Source of the DNA: a virus
Direction: 5' to 3' (one strand)
Virus record (IMG/VR): IMGVR_UViG_3300031787_000103
Coordinates: 1 to 64,000 of that record
Length of the DNA stretch: 64,000 nucleotides
Below are positions 16,941 to 25,542 of the stretch, in pieces. Under the pieces are notes generated by a model. The model searched no databases. It was given only the letters and a program-made list of their open reading frames with translations, and was not told where the DNA came from. Every line of letters starts with the position of its first letter. Within the stretch, counting starts at the first letter, position 1. The translations under genes and the position numbers were made by a program.

Positions 16941-17188
16941 TTTTGATGCACTTTTGAGTAGTCAAACTTACGCCCGAATGTCTTTCTATCGTGTTCGATT
17001 AACTTTTCGTTAACGGTCTCGAACAGTATCCGTGCGCTTTGGTTGTGTTTTAGGATAGGGTAGATAACGTCCGCAATGAAGTCGTCGGATAGGTTGTATC
17101 TGTCTATTACGGTGAGAATTTCGTCTTTAAGCGTATTGCTTAAAGCCATGCTCACGGCAAAACCATCGCGGTATATCTCGTGTATCAT
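16937..17188 (-). CDS. Hypothetical protein, first gene of a minus-strand operon
   Basis: 83 residues, helical. A -7-like box (TACATTTA on the minus strand, 17201-17194) ends five bases before ATG 17188, so the message is predicted to be leaderless. It diverges from the plus-strand fibre operon. Function unknown. Confidence 0.6.
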   Translation of the reverse strand: MIHEIYRDGFAVSMALSNTLKDEILTVIDRYNLSDDFIADVIYPILKHNQSARILFETVNEKLIEHDRKTFGRKFDYSKVHQN

Positions 17189-17244
17189 GTGGGTAAATGT
17201 ACTTAAAAATGTGAACTAAGGCTTGCTTTTAACAAAGTGTTTAG

Positions 17245-17252
17245 TATTTTAG
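17245..17252 (+). promoter_or_regulatory. -7 box for the fibre operon
   Basis: TATTTTAG is followed by six bases and ATG 17259. TTAACAAAGTG about 15-25 bp upstream is the -33 candidate. Confidence 0.5.
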
Positions 17253-17258
17253 CCTCGT

Positions 17259-18014
17259 ATGAAACTCAATATCCCTAACTTTTTGATTCCCGAACAGAAG
17301 GAACTTGCTCGACTCTTGAAAGATATGCTCGAACAAGGCTACTCATGGAAACGCGAAAGCCTAAAGTGTATCAACGATGTCTACCATTGCAAGGGTCAGA
17401 TTATTAAGAACATCAACGAGGACACGATTGAGGAGAGAGGTATGGGCTTTGAAGGCTACTGCGATGTCTACAATACTAAGGTAGAGGGCATGACACGGGC
17501 CGAAATCGCGGCTATTCTGCTTGGACTATCGGAGTTTGGATTTGAGATTGAACTTACGGGTGAAGTTCCGGTGGTTGAGCCGAAAACAAGTGTTAAAGAG
17601 GCTACCGCCTTAACCTACGCCGACGTTATGCGCTGCACAAGTGTCAACGAAGTCCTGCACACCTTGAGAATATCCGGTCAAACCGAAAAGGCCGATGCTT
17701 TGGTCGCCTTTCAGGAGCGGGAAGTGAGCCATTCGCGCCGTCTAACGGTTAAAAAGGCCGCAGAGTTCTTGTTCCCCAAACGCCCCGCAAAAGAGGTTCA
17801 ACCCATAGGTCGACCTTCTGAAACCTATAAACGTAGCGCACGGTCTTCGGATGAGGCGATGAAACTCCTATCTGAGTTCTCTAAAATCGGTATCACAGAG
17901 GTAACTTACACGCAAAAAGTGTCAGCAGAAATTAGGCAAAAATTCAATTCTTTGGCCTTACTTTGTGCAAACGCACCCAAAGAACTGATTGATGAAGTCA
18001 AACTATCAAGTTGA
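17259..18014 (+). CDS. Hypothetical protein upstream of the tail fibre
   Basis: 251 residues, mostly helical, with a basic central region (RRLTVKKAAEFLFPKRPAKE) and no membrane segment. Its 3' end overlaps the fibre gene by 23 bp. I do not recognise it; position suggests co-expression with the fibre. Confidence 0.6.
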   Translation: MKLNIPNFLIPEQKELARLLKDMLEQGYSWKRESLKCINDVYHCKGQIIKNINEDTIEERGMGFEGYCDVYNTKVEGMTRAEIAAILLGLSEFGFEIELTGEVPVVEPKTSVKEATALTYADVMRCTSVNEVLHTLRISGQTEKADALVAFQEREVSHSRRLTVKKAAEFLFPKRPAKEVQPIGRPSETYKRSARSSDEAMKLLSEFSKIGITEVTYTQKVSAEIRQKFNSLALLCANAPKELIDEVKLSS

Positions 18015-20520
18015 TACTATATACCTGACAAACACCGAGTTAGTCGCTTTTGACTTTGGTGGTGTACGCCAATTTACGGCTAAAAGCACCGACTACGTTC
18101 AAATATCAGACAACCGTAACGAAATTCAAGTCTTTATTAGCAACGGTCTTGTTGTGACTTTTGGGGTTACTCAGATAACAACAATCGGTTACGGCTCAAC
18201 CACGACTACGTACACCGCCGACCCTTCGCTTATTAACTATGCGGCAAGCACTGGAACGGGCCGGAAGATTGACGACATATACAAGGAATTAACTGAAAAC
18301 GTATTTAAGGGTTGCTGCCGTCCGACAGGCCCGACGATTGTTGGTGGACTCTTGGTGAAATACGCCGACCTTGCCGCACTTCTTGCAAGCGCCCCCGGCT
18401 CGACTGACACGCTTTACCTTACCGAAGATACTTCGCTTATCTACCAATGGGACGGCGCAAACTTCGTTCTTGCAAGTGGTGTTCAGTATTACACCAATTT
18501 TGCTTCTTTTCCCGTTACTGGTGAGGAACGGGTTTTGTATTTCGACGAGGCCGAAAAGGAAATGTACGTTTGGCTTACATCTTCCTATGTGTCACTATGC
18601 TGCGACGCTACACAAGTCATTTACAAGCACTTTCAGGTAGCGCACGGGTTTTCGGTAGGGGACGTTATCTATGTTTCGGCTAATAACACCTTTGCAAAGG
18701 CTCAGGCCGATAGCTTGGTTACAAGTTACGTTGCGGGTTTTGTGATTGAGGCATCTGACCCTGATACGTTTCGATACGTAACGCACGGTACTGTGACGGT
18801 AGGCGTTCCTGCTGTGACCGGAGGTACTATTATGTACTTATCGGAAACAACTGCCGGAGCATTGACATCTACTGCACCGACCGCACCGGATATTGTTCGA
18901 CCCGTGATGATGGTCGTTGACAACGGCAATCAGGGCATTGTGTTTCTTAGCCTTGTTGACCCTGCGGCGGGTGGTGGCGGCGGCGTTGCAAGCGTAACGG
19001 GCGATTCGGTAGACAATACCGACCCCGCAAATCCCGTGGTCAATGCGATTCCACTCGCGGGTACTACCGCTGGCAATCCGGTGACGGGGGATGTTGAAAT
19101 AGCTGACGGCAATAAAATAATTAGCACGACACCCGGCTCTTCTGAATTGTATTTATTTTTTAGTGACCCTCAAATTGAAATTAAAGCCGCTGACTTAACA
19201 TCGTTGTTTAGAACTATTTTAAGCATTGGGACATCCAATATTACTGTGGATTCTAATGAGCCTACATTTCAAGGAATTAACTACGCTGCAAATTACAGGT
19301 CTCAATTTACCACCACCTCTCTCGTTGACCTCGGATACGTTAAGGGCTTTATTTGGCACGCAAACGCAGCGCCTACGGTAAATGATGATTCGGGCGATGA
19401 GTTTGAAGTCGGCACACTTTGGATTGACTACTCAGTATCGCCGCCGGAACTTTATGTGTGCGAAGACGCCACGCCAACGGCAGCGGTATGGACGCAAGTA
19501 GGAACAGGCGGCTCAACCTCACCCGCGGGTTCAGACACGCAAGTTCAGTTCAACGACGGAGGTTCTTTTGGCGCGGACGCAGGGCTGACATTTGACAAGA
19601 CCAATAATATCCTTTCGGTTAATGAGGCGGGTGCTGTAACGGTTAACGGTGTCGCAATAACCTCTCACATTCGCACGGCAGGAAACGACGGTCTTAGCGA
19701 GGTAGAACTCGAAGCCCACAGGCACACAAACACAGCAGCAGCCGGAGCGTCTATCCTTTGGACTCGCTCACGAGGCACATCAGCATCTCCTACAATCGTA
19801 CAAGACGGCGATAGAATAGCATCTATTACAGGCGCGGCATACGACGGGACGGACTACGCGACCGCAGCACAGATTGATTTTGAGGTAGATGGCAGTCCGG
19901 CGTCAAACGATATGCCCGGACGGATTATCTTCAAAACCTCCCCCGATGGCACACAGGCGCTCACCGAGCGTATGCGTATTAATGCTGCGGGTAACGTGAT
20001 TGTGACTAACGATTTGGACGCAAGCAATGTAACCGTGGACGACGAGGCTTATGGCGTAGCATGGAACGGTAGCGTAGAAGTCCCAACCAAAAACGCGCTG
20101 TACGACAAGATTGAAACTCTTGCGGCAAGAGAAACATGGAGCAACGGACAAGGCGCAGCAACCGTGGCCGCAGGAGCAACGGAATTTGGTTCGCTCTTTG
20201 GCGGTCAAGTCACGGACAGTACAACCGAATCCGCCCGTCAATCCGTTGTCGTATCAGCCGGAACTATGTCGAGGTGGTATTTCAGAACATCAAACGCTCA
20301 ACCTGCATCAGGCTCACTTGTGCTTCGCTCGCGGATTAACGGCGCAAATGGAAACCTAATTATCACAATCGCAGCCGGAAGCGGTGCAGGGACTTTTAGC
20401 GACCTTGTAAATTCGGACACAGTAGCCGCAGGAGACCTCGTAAATTACAGCGCACAAAACAATGCTTCGGGTGCATCGGCACAACAACTCACAACCTCAA
20501 ATCTATTCACATTCTCATGA
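17992..20520 (+). CDS. Probable tail fibre or receptor-binding protein
   Basis: 842 residues, Gly/Ala/Thr/Ser/Asp-rich and beta-repetitive. It contains modules typical of phage fibres and appendages: ADLAALLASAPGSTDTLYLTEDTSLIYQWDG, a poly-Gly hinge (PAAGGGGGVASVTGDSV), GTLWIDYSVSPPELYVCED, and GSDTQVQFNDGGSFGADAGL followed by an NxLSVNEAGAV shaft repeat. ATG 17992 is preferred to a TTG one codon upstream. Unlike all other virion genes it is on the plus strand, with a small downstream partner. Receptor binding is inferred. Confidence 0.7.
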   Translation: MKSNYQVDTIYLTNTELVAFDFGGVRQFTAKSTDYVQISDNRNEIQVFISNGLVVTFGVTQITTIGYGSTTTTYTADPSLINYAASTGTGRKIDDIYKELTENVFKGCCRPTGPTIVGGLLVKYADLAALLASAPGSTDTLYLTEDTSLIYQWDGANFVLASGVQYYTNFASFPVTGEERVLYFDEAEKEMYVWLTSSYVSLCCDATQVIYKHFQVAHGFSVGDVIYVSANNTFAKAQADSLVTSYVAGFVIEASDPDTFRYVTHGTVTVGVPAVTGGTIMYLSETTAGALTSTAPTAPDIVRPVMMVVDNGNQGIVFLSLVDPAAGGGGGVASVTGDSVDNTDPANPVVNAIPLAGTTAGNPVTGDVEIADGNKIISTTPGSSELYLFFSDPQIEIKAADLTSLFRTILSIGTSNITVDSNEPTFQGINYAANYRSQFTTTSLVDLGYVKGFIWHANAAPTVNDDSGDEFEVGTLWIDYSVSPPELYVCEDATPTAAVWTQVGTGGSTSPAGSDTQVQFNDGGSFGADAGLTFDKTNNILSVNEAGAVTVNGVAITSHIRTAGNDGLSEVELEAHRHTNTAAAGASILWTRSRGTSASPTIVQDGDRIASITGAAYDGTDYATAAQIDFEVDGSPASNDMPGRIIFKTSPDGTQALTERMRINAAGNVIVTNDLDASNVTVDDEAYGVAWNGSVEVPTKNALYDKIETLAARETWSNGQGAATVAAGATEFGSLFGGQVTDSTTESARQSVVVSAGTMSRWYFRTSNAQPASGSLVLRSRINGANGNLIITIAAGSGAGTFSDLVNSDTVAAGDLVNYSAQNNASGASAQQLTTSNLFTFS

Positions 20521-20801
20521 TAAAGTACGACTATTTTTTCGGTCAGGGAGTCTTAAAGGTCGCAACCCTTAACCACGGGACTATTCAATTCACTTTTTCG
20601 CAAGACGTAGTACCGGAACTTTCCGAGGACGCAAGCGAGGAGGAAATCGCCTACCGAAATCAGATTATTGCCGACAATACCATTCGAGCAGCAATACTTC
20701 AAGCCATTAGCACAGACGAGACTAAACTTGCTGAGTTCGTGAACCTAATCGGTCAAGACCCCAATACTGCCTTTAGCACATTCGCCTCGACAAAATTGTG
20801 A
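20517..20801 (+). CDS. Small protein coupled to the tail fibre gene
   Basis: 94 residues, ATG overlapping the fibre stop (ATGA). The N-terminal half is beta-rich and the C-terminal half helical and acidic. Position immediately after the fibre suits a fibre assembly factor or chaperone, but nothing in the sequence proves it. Confidence 0.55.
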   Translation: MIKYDYFFGQGVLKVATLNHGTIQFTFSQDVVPELSEDASEEEIAYRNQIIADNTIRAAILQAISTDETKLAEFVNLIGQDPNTAFSTFASTKL

Positions 20802-20840
20802 ATGATGTGTTAATTCGCGCCGTGCCTTAAGTAACCCACC

Positions 20841-20848
20841 TATATTTG
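20841..20848 (+). promoter_or_regulatory. -7 box for the 20.9-22.9 kb operon
   Basis: TATATTTG lies four bases before ATG 20853. A perfect dispersed-motif copy (TTCGCGCCGTG, 20814-20824) is 16 bp upstream of the box. Confidence 0.6.
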
Positions 20849-20852
20849 GAGT

Positions 20853-21275
20853 ATGATTTACTCCTACTTCCAACATTGGTGGACACGGCGTCCGGTTAGA
20901 ATGTACCTTGTGTCTATTATAGCCATAGGGCTGACGGTTAATTTATTCTACGCTCGTGAAGGTGAACTGACGTTTAATATCATAGCCCTTACGGCTTGGA
21001 TAGGCGTTAACTTAGCTTGGTCGTCGCCGCTTAACCCTGCTTTTCGGCATACGTTCAAGCCGTGGATTAAGTGGGAAATGGTCAATCAATACCTCTATCA
21101 GACCGAGTACAAGGGATACGTCCACTACGTCAAGTGCCAATGGGATGATACGGGACTAATTTGGTGGTCTTTTGTGTACGACAACGGTGTGCATCTTGAC
21201 TTCCGAAATGATACCATGATTCAAGCCGTGCTAACCGCAAACGAGAAAATCACGGAAATCTATGACAATAACTAA
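20853..21275 (+). CDS. Hypothetical membrane protein
   Basis: 140 residues with two hydrophobic segments in the first 60 (MYLVSIIAIGLTVNLFY and FNIIALTAWIGVNLAW) and a soluble, Trp-rich C-terminal half. First gene of an accessory operon; it overlaps the next gene by 14 bp. No family recognised. Confidence 0.6.
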   Translation: MIYSYFQHWWTRRPVRMYLVSIIAIGLTVNLFYAREGELTFNIIALTAWIGVNLAWSSPLNPAFRHTFKPWIKWEMVNQYLYQTEYKGYVHYVKCQWDDTGLIWWSFVYDNGVHLDFRNDTMIQAVLTANEKITEIYDNN

Positions 21276-21468
21276 GTACAACGATATATCGCTATTCCTC
21301 GAAAGACACGGCGCTTCTGCTACCACGGTCAAGAACATCACCGATATAGCCGTCGAGCCGTTTGAACTTTTCACTACAATCGGGCTAAAAGACGGTCGCA
21401 AGGTGAAAAAAGCGGTTATTGTAATGCCTAATCTAACTCAGGACTTTGTAATTTGTGAGGTGAAATGA
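21262..21468 (+). CDS. Hypothetical protein
   Basis: 68 residues, alpha/beta, overlapping neighbours at both ends. Unrecognised. Confidence 0.55.
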   Translation: MTITKYNDISLFLERHGASATTVKNITDIAVEPFELFTTIGLKDGRKVKKAVIVMPNLTQDFVICEVK

Positions 21469-21710
21469 CAAACAGAGAGAAATTCTTAGCCCTAATCCCC
21501 GAAGACGGTCAAAAATCCGATATTCACGGATACATGAGGGGCATTAAACGATGTGACGCAAATTATCAGATTGCGATGAGGCGTTATAGCGAACTTCTTG
21601 AGGCGGTTGTGCTATTTGCCGACCAAGTAGAACACAAAAGCGAGAACTTACAAGCCGCATACGACAATTTACTTGCCGTAGCGTTTGATAAATCACGCAA
21701 TAAACCCTAA
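21465..21710 (+). CDS. Hypothetical helical protein
   Basis: 81 residues, helical with heptad-like spacing in the second half (YSELLEAVVLFADQVEHKSE). ATGA overlap with the previous gene. Unrecognised. Confidence 0.55.
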   Translation: MTNREKFLALIPEDGQKSDIHGYMRGIKRCDANYQIAMRRYSELLEAVVLFADQVEHKSENLQAAYDNLLAVAFDKSRNKP

Positions 21711-21735
21711 AATCAACCTTAAAGAACGATAAGTC

Positions 21736-21837
21736 ATGCACGAAGCAATGTTTTGGATGGGAGTTTTGCTAATCGCAGCGTTACTGATTTGGAAGAGCAA
21801 TCAAAACGACAATGGCAATGAGAACTTGGAATCATAG
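21736..21837 (+). CDS. Hypothetical 33-residue membrane peptide
   Basis: ATG 21736; one transmembrane helix (FWMGVLLIAALLIW) followed by an Asn-rich tail. It overlaps the start of the next gene by 26 bp. Confidence 0.45.
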   Translation: MHEAMFWMGVLLIAALLIWKSNQNDNGNENLES

Positions 21838-22060
21838 GATACTCGCTTTCGACTCTCCGCACGGAGTCTACTTTGAAGCGCAAGAAGTCCATTACGCCGA
21901 CGGCGTTCCGCGAGCATACAGCGTTGATAAGCGTATTGGCGGAGAGTCTATCGAGGACATCCTTTGGACGTGCGACATGATAAAGAAAGCCTGTGAAAAA
22001 CCGATACTTTGGGGCGGAGATAGATTTCCGCAGGAGTATAAACCACAAGAAAATGGCTAA
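21812..22060 (+). CDS. Conserved small phage protein of unknown function
   Basis: 82 residues with the order MRTWNHRILAF, EVHYADGVPRAYS, GESIEDILWTCDMI, KPIL. This arrangement (WNxRxxxF...EVYYDxxGxPxxYS...GESxEELRWxLExM...KPVL) is widespread in phage and host genomes as a small conserved protein. Its function is not known to me. Confidence 0.6.
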   Translation: MAMRTWNHRILAFDSPHGVYFEAQEVHYADGVPRAYSVDKRIGGESIEDILWTCDMIKKACEKPILWGGDRFPQEYKPQENG

Positions 22061-22274
22061 ATTTGACGATTACCCATTCGGGTGGACGCCTTCAATAGAT
22101 AGGTGCGTAAACAAAAAAGTAAGGTGCATTAGACCTATTAACGGTTTTACAGAAGGCGAATACTACAAGGTTCATTGGGATTCATCAATAATTGACGACA
22201 AAGGAAAGCATATTTGGTTCATGTTTGAGCCGTTTGACAAATCATACTTTGACTTCAAAAACCCAATCGAATGA
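22053..22274 (+). CDS. Hypothetical protein with SH3-like beta pattern
   Basis: 73 residues from ATG 22053, beta-rich (VRCIRPINGFTEGEYYKVHWD, IWFMFEPFDKSYFDF). The pattern resembles small phage beta-barrel proteins, but the family is not certain. Overlaps neighbours on both sides. Confidence 0.55.
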   Translation: MAKFDDYPFGWTPSIDRCVNKKVRCIRPINGFTEGEYYKVHWDSSIIDDKGKHIWFMFEPFDKSYFDFKNPIE

Positions 22275-22429
22275 AAGAAAGAAAGCAACTCGCAGAATCA
22301 CTAAGGCTAATCGGAATGTATCTTGAGGGATATAGAACCGGAAGTAAAGAGGCTTTCCCGTTTGGCGATAACGTGATAAAAGACCTTTGGGCTGCTGTTC
22401 GTGAACTTAATAACCCGATTGAGCCATGA
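22271..22429 (+). CDS. Hypothetical 52-residue protein
   Basis: ATG 22271 overlaps the previous stop, and the TGA overlaps ATG 22426. Helical and charged. Unrecognised. Confidence 0.55.
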   Translation: MKERKQLAESLRLIGMYLEGYRTGSKEAFPFGDNVIKDLWAAVRELNNPIEP

Positions 22430-22620
22430 AAAAGATGTGCCGCAACTGCCTTTACTGCTCGACCCTATACAAACACCCGTCGAAAAAGAGGCTAAAGGGT
22501 CAAATATCCGAAGTCGCGGGTTTTGCTTGCCGTAATCCCGAACTATTCTCAAAGGAACAGGCGTGTTTTATGGAGAAAGACACAGGTGTATGCGAAACGT
22601 TCACCCCTAAATACACATAA
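22426..22620 (+). CDS. Small Cys-rich, probably metal-binding protein
   Basis: 64 residues with CRNCLYC near the N-terminus and further Cys residues at FACRNPE, QACFME and TGVCETF. Two CxxC-type clusters separated by about 30 residues suggest zinc or iron-sulphur binding. Function unknown. Confidence 0.55.
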   Translation: MKKMCRNCLYCSTLYKHPSKKRLKGQISEVAGFACRNPELFSKEQACFMEKDTGVCETFTPKYT

Positions 22621-22624
22621 CACA

Positions 22625-22879
22625 ATGAGAGAAACAGGTTTCTTAGAAGTGGCCGACGCAGAAAACGGCCAGTACACCGTGCGAATCGTAGCCGCTAATG
22701 GCAAAATACTCGCATCATCCGAAACACTTCGGACAACAAAAGCAGTCGAAAAAAACGTAGACGCAATCGTTGTAGGAGCGTTTAACGGCTCATGGCCCGA
22801 CCTTATGGACGGAACGAAAGAGAAATGGTTTGCCAAAAACCGTGGATGGACGGAGAAAAGGAAGAGAAGGTCTAAGTAA
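22625..22879 (+). CDS. DUF1508 (YegP-like) domain protein
   Basis: 84 residues from ATG 22625. GQYTVRIVAANGKILASSETLRTTKAVEKNVDAI follows the DUF1508 pattern (GxYRFxLKAxNGxxIxxSExYxSKAxAxxGIxxV), a short beta-hairpin plus helix fold of unknown biochemical role. The C-terminus is strongly basic. It is the last gene before a clear terminator. Confidence 0.65.
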   Translation: MRETGFLEVADAENGQYTVRIVAANGKILASSETLRTTKAVEKNVDAIVVGAFNGSWPDLMDGTKEKWFAKNRGWTEKRKRRSK

Positions 22880-22888
22880 AAAAAAAGA

Positions 22889-22916
22889 AGGGGCTGCAAC
22901 TTAAAGCCCCTTTTTT
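22889..22916 (+). terminator. Intrinsic terminator
   Basis: AGGGGCT (22889-22895) pairs with AGCCCCT (22905-22911), followed by six Ts. Confidence 0.8.
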
Positions 22917-22961
22917 ATGCTAATGAAGTGTTAATTATCACACAGGCGTTCGAGCCGTGCC

Positions 22962-22969
22962 TACCTTAG
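22962..22969 (+). promoter_or_regulatory. -7 box for the 23.0-25.8 kb operon
   Basis: TACCTTAG is followed by CCCC and ATG 22974. A perfect TTCGAGCCGTG ends two bases upstream of the box. Confidence 0.55.
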
Positions 22970-22973
22970 CCCC

Positions 22974-23177
22974 ATGTTATTCGAGCAACACTTCACCCGT
23001 GAGCGCATCAAGACAATCGAAAACGAGGTATATGTCCTCCACGAGCGCTACAACAACCTGTTCTACAACAAACCCGAACATACGGCTGACATCTTAATTT
23101 GGGAACTTACTCTTGCTGAGACCAATAGGGAGATTGTCGCCCGAACAACCGAGCTAAAAAGTCTGAAAGGCGCGTAA
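22974..23177 (+). CDS. Hypothetical coiled-coil-like protein
   Basis: 67 residues, helical throughout (ERIKTIENEVYVLHERYNNL). First gene after a terminator and promoter. Unrecognised. Confidence 0.55.
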   Translation: MLFEQHFTRERIKTIENEVYVLHERYNNLFYNKPEHTADILIWELTLAETNREIVARTTELKSLKGA

Positions 23178-23194
23178 ACACTACTTTACATAAT

Positions 23195-23500
23195 ATGAGC
23201 AAAGAACACACACCCGAACCGTGGGAAATATCACACGAAACTCCCGAAGGTTATTTTGCCTTATCAAACGAACATCTTTCTATCGGCGACATTTGGCGTA
23301 AAGAAGACGCCGAACGTATCGTCGAGTGCGTAAACTCCTGTGCAGCAATCAAACACCCCGAAAAGATATACAGGTGTCTTACACGGGTACAAGAAATCCT
23401 ATCCGCAGCACTCACAAACCAAAACCACATCGACACCGATTGCCAATTAGAACTCGCAATAGGACTTATCGAAGAAACCCTCGGTGAAAACGAGGATTAA
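23195..23500 (+). CDS. HTPxPW-type small phage protein
   Basis: 101 residues beginning SKEHTPEPWEIS and later containing DAERIVECVNSC. This matches a family of short phage proteins starting HTPGPW and carrying a DAxLIAAAPDLLEA-type segment; a closer relative lies at 31352. Function unknown. Confidence 0.55.
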   Translation: MSKEHTPEPWEISHETPEGYFALSNEHLSIGDIWRKEDAERIVECVNSCAAIKHPEKIYRCLTRVQEILSAALTNQNHIDTDCQLELAIGLIEETLGENED

Positions 23501-23514
23501 CAAACAATCGAGCC

Positions 23515-23760
23515 GTGAAACAAGAAAATGACTGGTTTCCAATAGACGAAACCCCAAGCAACCCACCAAGCTACTTTCCATCATCAGATGTCTACATATC
23601 CCAATCCATCTTCTTTCGAGAACTAGGGGGAGACGTAACGACGCTTCCAACCTACGAGCAATGGATGAAAGACTGCTGGCCGGAGTTCAAAAAGAGCAAA
23701 ATAGAAGAAGCAAAGAAATACGGAAGGCCCGAACCAATCTTCGCTGAAACCGACAAATAA
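23515..23760 (+). CDS. Hypothetical protein, GTG start inside the dispersed motif
   Basis: 81 residues, acidic and Pro-rich at the N-terminus (DETPSNPPSYFPSSDV). The GTG start (23515-23517) is the last three bases of ATCGAGCCGTG, and no in-frame ATG lies nearby. Unrecognised. Confidence 0.6.
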   Translation: MKQENDWFPIDETPSNPPSYFPSSDVYISQSIFFRELGGDVTTLPTYEQWMKDCWPEFKKSKIEEAKKYGRPEPIFAETDK

Positions 23761-23767
23761 TCGAGCC

Positions 23768-24001
23768 GTGAAACCCATATCCCAACAAGACCTAATAGAC
23801 CAAAAGTTCACGTACAACCCCCAAACAAAAACATGGACCTTATACCTTAGCGACAACAAAAAGGTCTTCGCAAAAGAAGAGAACGGTCTCAAGGCATGGG
23901 CATACGGTATCCTTAAGCACAAAATCGAACACCAAAACGAAGAAAAAGGAGGAGTAAGGTACACCCAAACCCTCGATAACCTCATACAAGCACTTAAATA
24001 A
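23768..24001 (+). CDS. Hypothetical protein, GTG start inside the dispersed motif
   Basis: 77 residues, charged. The GTG (23768-23770) ends ATCGAGCCGTG, and the motif's first base is the last base of the preceding stop codon. Unrecognised. Confidence 0.6.
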   Translation: MKPISQQDLIDQKFTYNPQTKTWTLYLSDNKKVFAKEENGLKAWAYGILKHKIEHQNEEKGGVRYTQTLDNLIQALK

Positions 24002-24012
24002 CCGTTCGAGCC

Positions 24013-24246
24013 GTGACAAGAGAACAACACTGCCTAAAAGCATTTGAAGGTATACAAAACCCAAGTGACTTTAACGTCCTTGAACTAATCTTCGAGATAG
24101 ATAGACTCACGGAAGATGCAATAAGGCTAAACACCGAACTGCTAAAAGCTAAAACCGAACTTAACCGACTGAAAATGAACTATCCAACACATTCGATGTG
24201 GGAACAGCAACGAGCGGAACAGGAATACTACAACAGCAACATCTAA
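24013..24246 (+). CDS. Hypothetical coiled-coil protein, GTG start inside the dispersed motif
   Basis: 77 residues with a central coil (IDRLTEDAIRLNTELLKAKT). GTG 24013 ends a perfect TTCGAGCCGTG. The next gene starts five bases after its stop. Unrecognised. Confidence 0.6.
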   Translation: MTREQHCLKAFEGIQNPSDFNVLELIFEIDRLTEDAIRLNTELLKAKTELNRLKMNYPTHSMWEQQRAEQEYYNSNI

Positions 24247-24250
24247 AAAC

Positions 24251-24856
24251 ATGGAACTAAACGAAGTAGTCAAGCTTGAGAGACAAAAAGAAGCGATCTT
24301 GAAAGAGCTTAAAAGTCAAGCGCAAGAAATTGATGGTAAAATACTTGAATCCGTAAAATCACTAAGCGACAAAGACCTTATACGATACAGAACAAAAGCA
24401 CTTGTAGAAAGGTCTAGAGAGCATGGAGTATACGGAAGCGTCATGTCTCCAATACTAATAAACGAGGATTTTTGTAACGAATTGGCTTTTTACATACTTG
24501 ATAACTTTCCGTCAACCGTTATGAAAGGACTTTACTTGATACTAAAAGACGGAGTTTTAACCAATCCAGCCGAACAAGAAGCAATTAAGTACCCTTCATT
24601 AGATCTGAATACGCCTGCCAACCTACTAAACGCATGGATGGACTATTACGCTAAAAAAAGCTACGAAGAAGAGGTCGGAGTTGTGGTAAATCGTTATAAC
24701 CTGTTTAAGTTTTCGGTAAGCAGCAAGTCAAACCCATCCCTAAACGACATAAAACAAAGCGTTGACAAATGGGCGTCTAAGTTTGAGCAAATATTCATAC
24801 ACGACATAACTTGGGCATATCACGATAACGGCCCAATAGTCAGCGGATTTGCGTAA
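24251..24856 (+). CDS. Hypothetical protein
   Basis: 201 residues. Residues about 1-40 form a charged helix, and the rest is mixed alpha/beta with no motif I recognise. It starts with ATG, not the motif GTG used by its neighbours. Confidence 0.6.
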   Translation: MELNEVVKLERQKEAILKELKSQAQEIDGKILESVKSLSDKDLIRYRTKALVERSREHGVYGSVMSPILINEDFCNELAFYILDNFPSTVMKGLYLILKDGVLTNPAEQEAIKYPSLDLNTPANLLNAWMDYYAKKSYEEEVGVVVNRYNLFKFSVSSKSNPSLNDIKQSVDKWASKFEQIFIHDITWAYHDNGPIVSGFA

Positions 24857-24872
24857 TATAAAAAGCCATAAC

Positions 24873-25013
24873 ATGGAACTAGCATACGTACACATAACCC
24901 ACCATAAAAAATCAGGGCATCAAAACATAAACATCGGTATAACTTGCATCACACTATGCCTAATTGCGTTCCTTTGGATGCTGTACCGAATATCAAAAGA
25001 TTTCCGTAAATAA
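24873..25013 (+). CDS. Hypothetical 46-residue membrane protein
   Basis: ATG 24873. His-rich N-terminus (HITHHKKSGHQN) then one transmembrane helix (IGITCITLCLIAFLWMLY). Stop followed by a motif copy and the next gene. Confidence 0.5.
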   Translation: MELAYVHITHHKKSGHQNINIGITCITLCLIAFLWMLYRISKDFRK

Positions 25014-25024
25014 CCGTTCGAGCC

Positions 25025-25528
25025 GTGAAAAAAGTAATCTTCCTTGACATAGACGGTGTACTCAACGTAATAACAAAAGACTTCGATGAGTACGGAGCAA
25101 TATTCCAAGAACCGTTCGTCTCAAACCTCAAAACCCTTATTGACCAAACAGGCGCTCAAATCGTCATATCCTCCACATGGCGACACTCAGGTCTTAAAGC
25201 CATGAAAGAAATGTGGCAGAAAAGAGGACTCGCCGGAGAGGTAATAGACATAACCCCCGACCTTGCCGAAATACAAGACAACGGACTTTGGCTTGGCGTA
25301 GTAAGAGGCGACGAGGTAAAAGCATGGATTGACAAAAACCCCGTGGACAGATATGTTATTATCGACGACGACAAGGACTTCCACGAAACCCAAATGCCGT
25401 TCTTTGTAAAGACAAGCGGAAACTACTCCCACTCAGGCAACGTCGAAGGATACGGACTTACTACACAATGCACCATAAAAGCCGTGTCTATACTCAACGA
25501 CTACTGCATGGAATTAACTGATAATTAA
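25025..25528 (+). CDS. HAD-superfamily phosphatase-like protein (SAK type)
   Basis: 167 residues with the HAD catalytic motifs in order: FLDIDGVLN (nucleophile Asp8, acid Asp10), VISSTWR near 47-53, a conserved Lys region near 95 (RGDEVKAWIDKN), and YVIIDDDKDF near 112-121. The layout matches the HAD domain seen in Swiss-army-knife RNA repair proteins and in many phages. A role in polynucleotide or nucleotide dephosphorylation is plausible. The GTG start (25025) ends a perfect TTCGAGCCGTG. Confidence 0.7.
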   Translation: MKKVIFLDIDGVLNVITKDFDEYGAIFQEPFVSNLKTLIDQTGAQIVISSTWRHSGLKAMKEMWQKRGLAGEVIDITPDLAEIQDNGLWLGVVRGDEVKAWIDKNPVDRYVIIDDDKDFHETQMPFFVKTSGNYSHSGNVEGYGLTTQCTIKAVSILNDYCMELTDN

Positions 25529-25542
25529 CAAATTTTCGAGCC